Source: Planctomycetota bacterium (GTDB taxonomy: Bacteria > Planctomycetota > UBA11346). From it: a stretch of DNA of 5,562 nt. The stretch spans positions 1-5,562 of the forward strand of contig JAHEDF010000288.1 in NCBI GenBank assembly GCA_024641365.1, read 5' to 3'. Positions 4,699 through 5,562 of this stretch are shown in pieces; position 1 is the first letter of the stretch; each line of letters begins with the position of its first letter. A model generated the notes under the pieces. That model had not been told where the DNA came from. It made no database searches and saw only the letters and a list, made by a program, of their open reading frames with translations. The translations under genes were made by a program, and so were the position numbers.

Positions 4699-5562
4699 CT
4701 AAAATCCAACGCCGGTCGTGTTAAGACGTACGCGTAAAATATAGCCATCAGCCGTTATAAATAAGGTTTTTCCATCTTCGCCAAATGCGCAATTACTGGT
4801 TGCCTGCCCAGTCAAAAAGCGACCTAATTCTTTGCCGTCTTTATTAAATACTAAAACACCGCCTGGCCCAGTTGCAAAAATATTACCCTTTTTATCAACC
4901 TTCATTCCATCTGGTAACCCTTTCATTTTTCCAACACGATCAGTTACATCGGCAAAAACTTTTCCTGCGCCAAGCGTGCCATCTGCATTGACAGGAAATG
5001 ACATCCATATGGCTTTTTGCGGATCTGAATTTGCTACATACAGGGTTTTTTGGTCTGGAGAAAAAGCGATACCGTTTGGTCGGCTCATTGCTTTGGTTAA
5101 TAATGTAACCGTACCATCCGGTTTGACGCGATAGACACCTTGGAAATCTAATTCTTTATTCGGGTCATTCATTTTTCCGACTAAACCATACGGCGGATCA
5201 GTAAAAAAGAGATCGCCATTACTGTGATAGATGCCATCATTTGGACTATTTAATTTTTTTCCGTCATAGCGATCTGCAATCGTAGCAAATCGTGATTGTG
5301 GTGCCGACAGTGGCGCATCCATACGAGCCATTTGCCGCAGGCCATGCTGACATAAAACTAAATTACCTTTTGGGTCTAAAATAAGTGCATTTGATCCTGG
5401 TTCGTCTGGATTAACACTGTTTGGTCGCGGTATTGGACCGAGCCAGCCACTTTGTTGTAAATAAATACTGGTCCCTTTTCCAGCTTGCCATTTATGCACC
5501 TGATTTGGTGGGATATCGCTAAACAATAAGTACCCACTGGTTGCAGATTCTTTTACCCACAA
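4699..5562 (-). CDS. SMP-30/gluconolactonase-like beta-propeller protein (partial, 5' end off the right edge)
   Basis: The last 287 codons of a calcium- or zinc-dependent six-bladed propeller of the SMP-30/gluconolaconase/LRE family, whose members open sugar lactones such as gluconolactone. The visible part begins LWVKES, matching the strand that normally follows the EGP motif, so the metal-binding Glu, any signal peptide and perhaps 20-60 residues are missing. The TTG at the edge is an internal Leu codon, not a start. Numbering from the edge, the family marks are FSDIP (14-18), NSPNDG (105-110), FFTDPPYG (119-126), RPNGIAFSPD (161-170, with N163 as the expected metal ligand), TLYVANSD (173-180) and LPDGMKVD (216-223, with D218 as the expected ligand), then TLFITADG near the end. 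Metal-ligand roles are transferred from SMP-30 N154 and D204. It converges on mutL with a 39-base gap. The true substrate is unknown; the sister branch of strictosidine synthase-like propellers is less likely given the SPND and PDGM motifs. Confidence 0.93.
   Translation of the reverse strand: MWVKESATSGYLLFSDIPPNQVHKWQAGKGTSIYLQQSGWLGPIPRPNSVNPDEPGSNALILDPKGNLVLCQHGLRQMARMDAPLSAPQSRFATIADRYDGKKLNSPNDGIYHSNGDLFFTDPPYGLVGKMNDPNKELDFQGVYRVKPDGTVTLLTKAMSRPNGIAFSPDQKTLYVANSDPQKAIWMSFPVNADGTLGAGKVFADVTDRVGKMKGLPDGMKVDKKGNIFATGPGGVLVFNKDGKELGRFLTGQATSNCAFGEDGKTLFITADGYILRVRLNTTGVGF

Noticed and set aside
4832..5134. A 100-codon plus-strand frame opposite the SMP-30-like gene
   Set aside because: It is the complement of well-conserved propeller motifs; there is no ribosome site and no recognisable product.
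5560..5562. TTG at the right edge as the start codon of the SMP-30-like gene
   Set aside because: The family has a conserved EGP segment and usually a signal peptide before this LWV strand, so the codon is an internal Leu of a truncated gene.

Overview
The window looks like a chromosomal segment of an environmental bacterium, most likely from the Planctomycetota/Verrucomicrobiota/Lentisphaerota side of the tree. This assignment is an inference from gene content. The window carries a secreted 3-keto-disaccharide hydrolase-type (DUF1080) protein with the N-terminal beta-rich extension often seen in planctomycete homologues. It also has an SMP-30/gluconolactonase-like beta-propeller and a prepilin-like protein with the 'NEAAA..SLK' and 'DxDxDxxGEYG' pattern common in those phyla. 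Base composition looks moderate by eye. No insertion sequence, phage gene, tRNA, rRNA or CRISPR array is visible.

Layout from left to right. Positions 1-303 (minus) hold the first 101 codons of a type IV prepilin-like gene that runs off the left edge. Positions 304-636 are non-coding and contain its ribosome binding site, a candidate sigma-54 promoter, an upstream inverted repeat, and a strong hairpin terminator for the next gene. Positions 637-1629 (minus) encode a secreted DUF1080 protein. Positions 1630-1971 are a divergent regulatory region with several possible RNA hairpins. Positions 1972-2790 (plus) encode a soluble family 2 glycosyltransferase, followed 9 bases later by mutL (2800-4659, plus). 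A short convergent gap of 39 bases separates mutL from an SMP-30/gluconolactonase-like gene (4699-5562, minus) whose start is beyond the right edge.

How the genes relate. The glycosyltransferase and mutL are almost certainly co-transcribed, although their functions (polyprenyl-phosphate sugar transfer and mismatch repair) are not obviously linked. The DUF1080 and SMP-30 proteins fit sugar or sugar-lactone catabolism, but they flank the operon and are not in one transcript. The prepilin gene appears to be its own unit with its own promoter.

No clearly new system is evident. The points most worth a second look are the altered endonuclease motif in MutL (final Glu replaced by His), the sigma-54-like promoter plus inverted repeat ahead of the prepilin gene, and the alternative hairpins in the leader of the glycosyltransferase-mutL operon.
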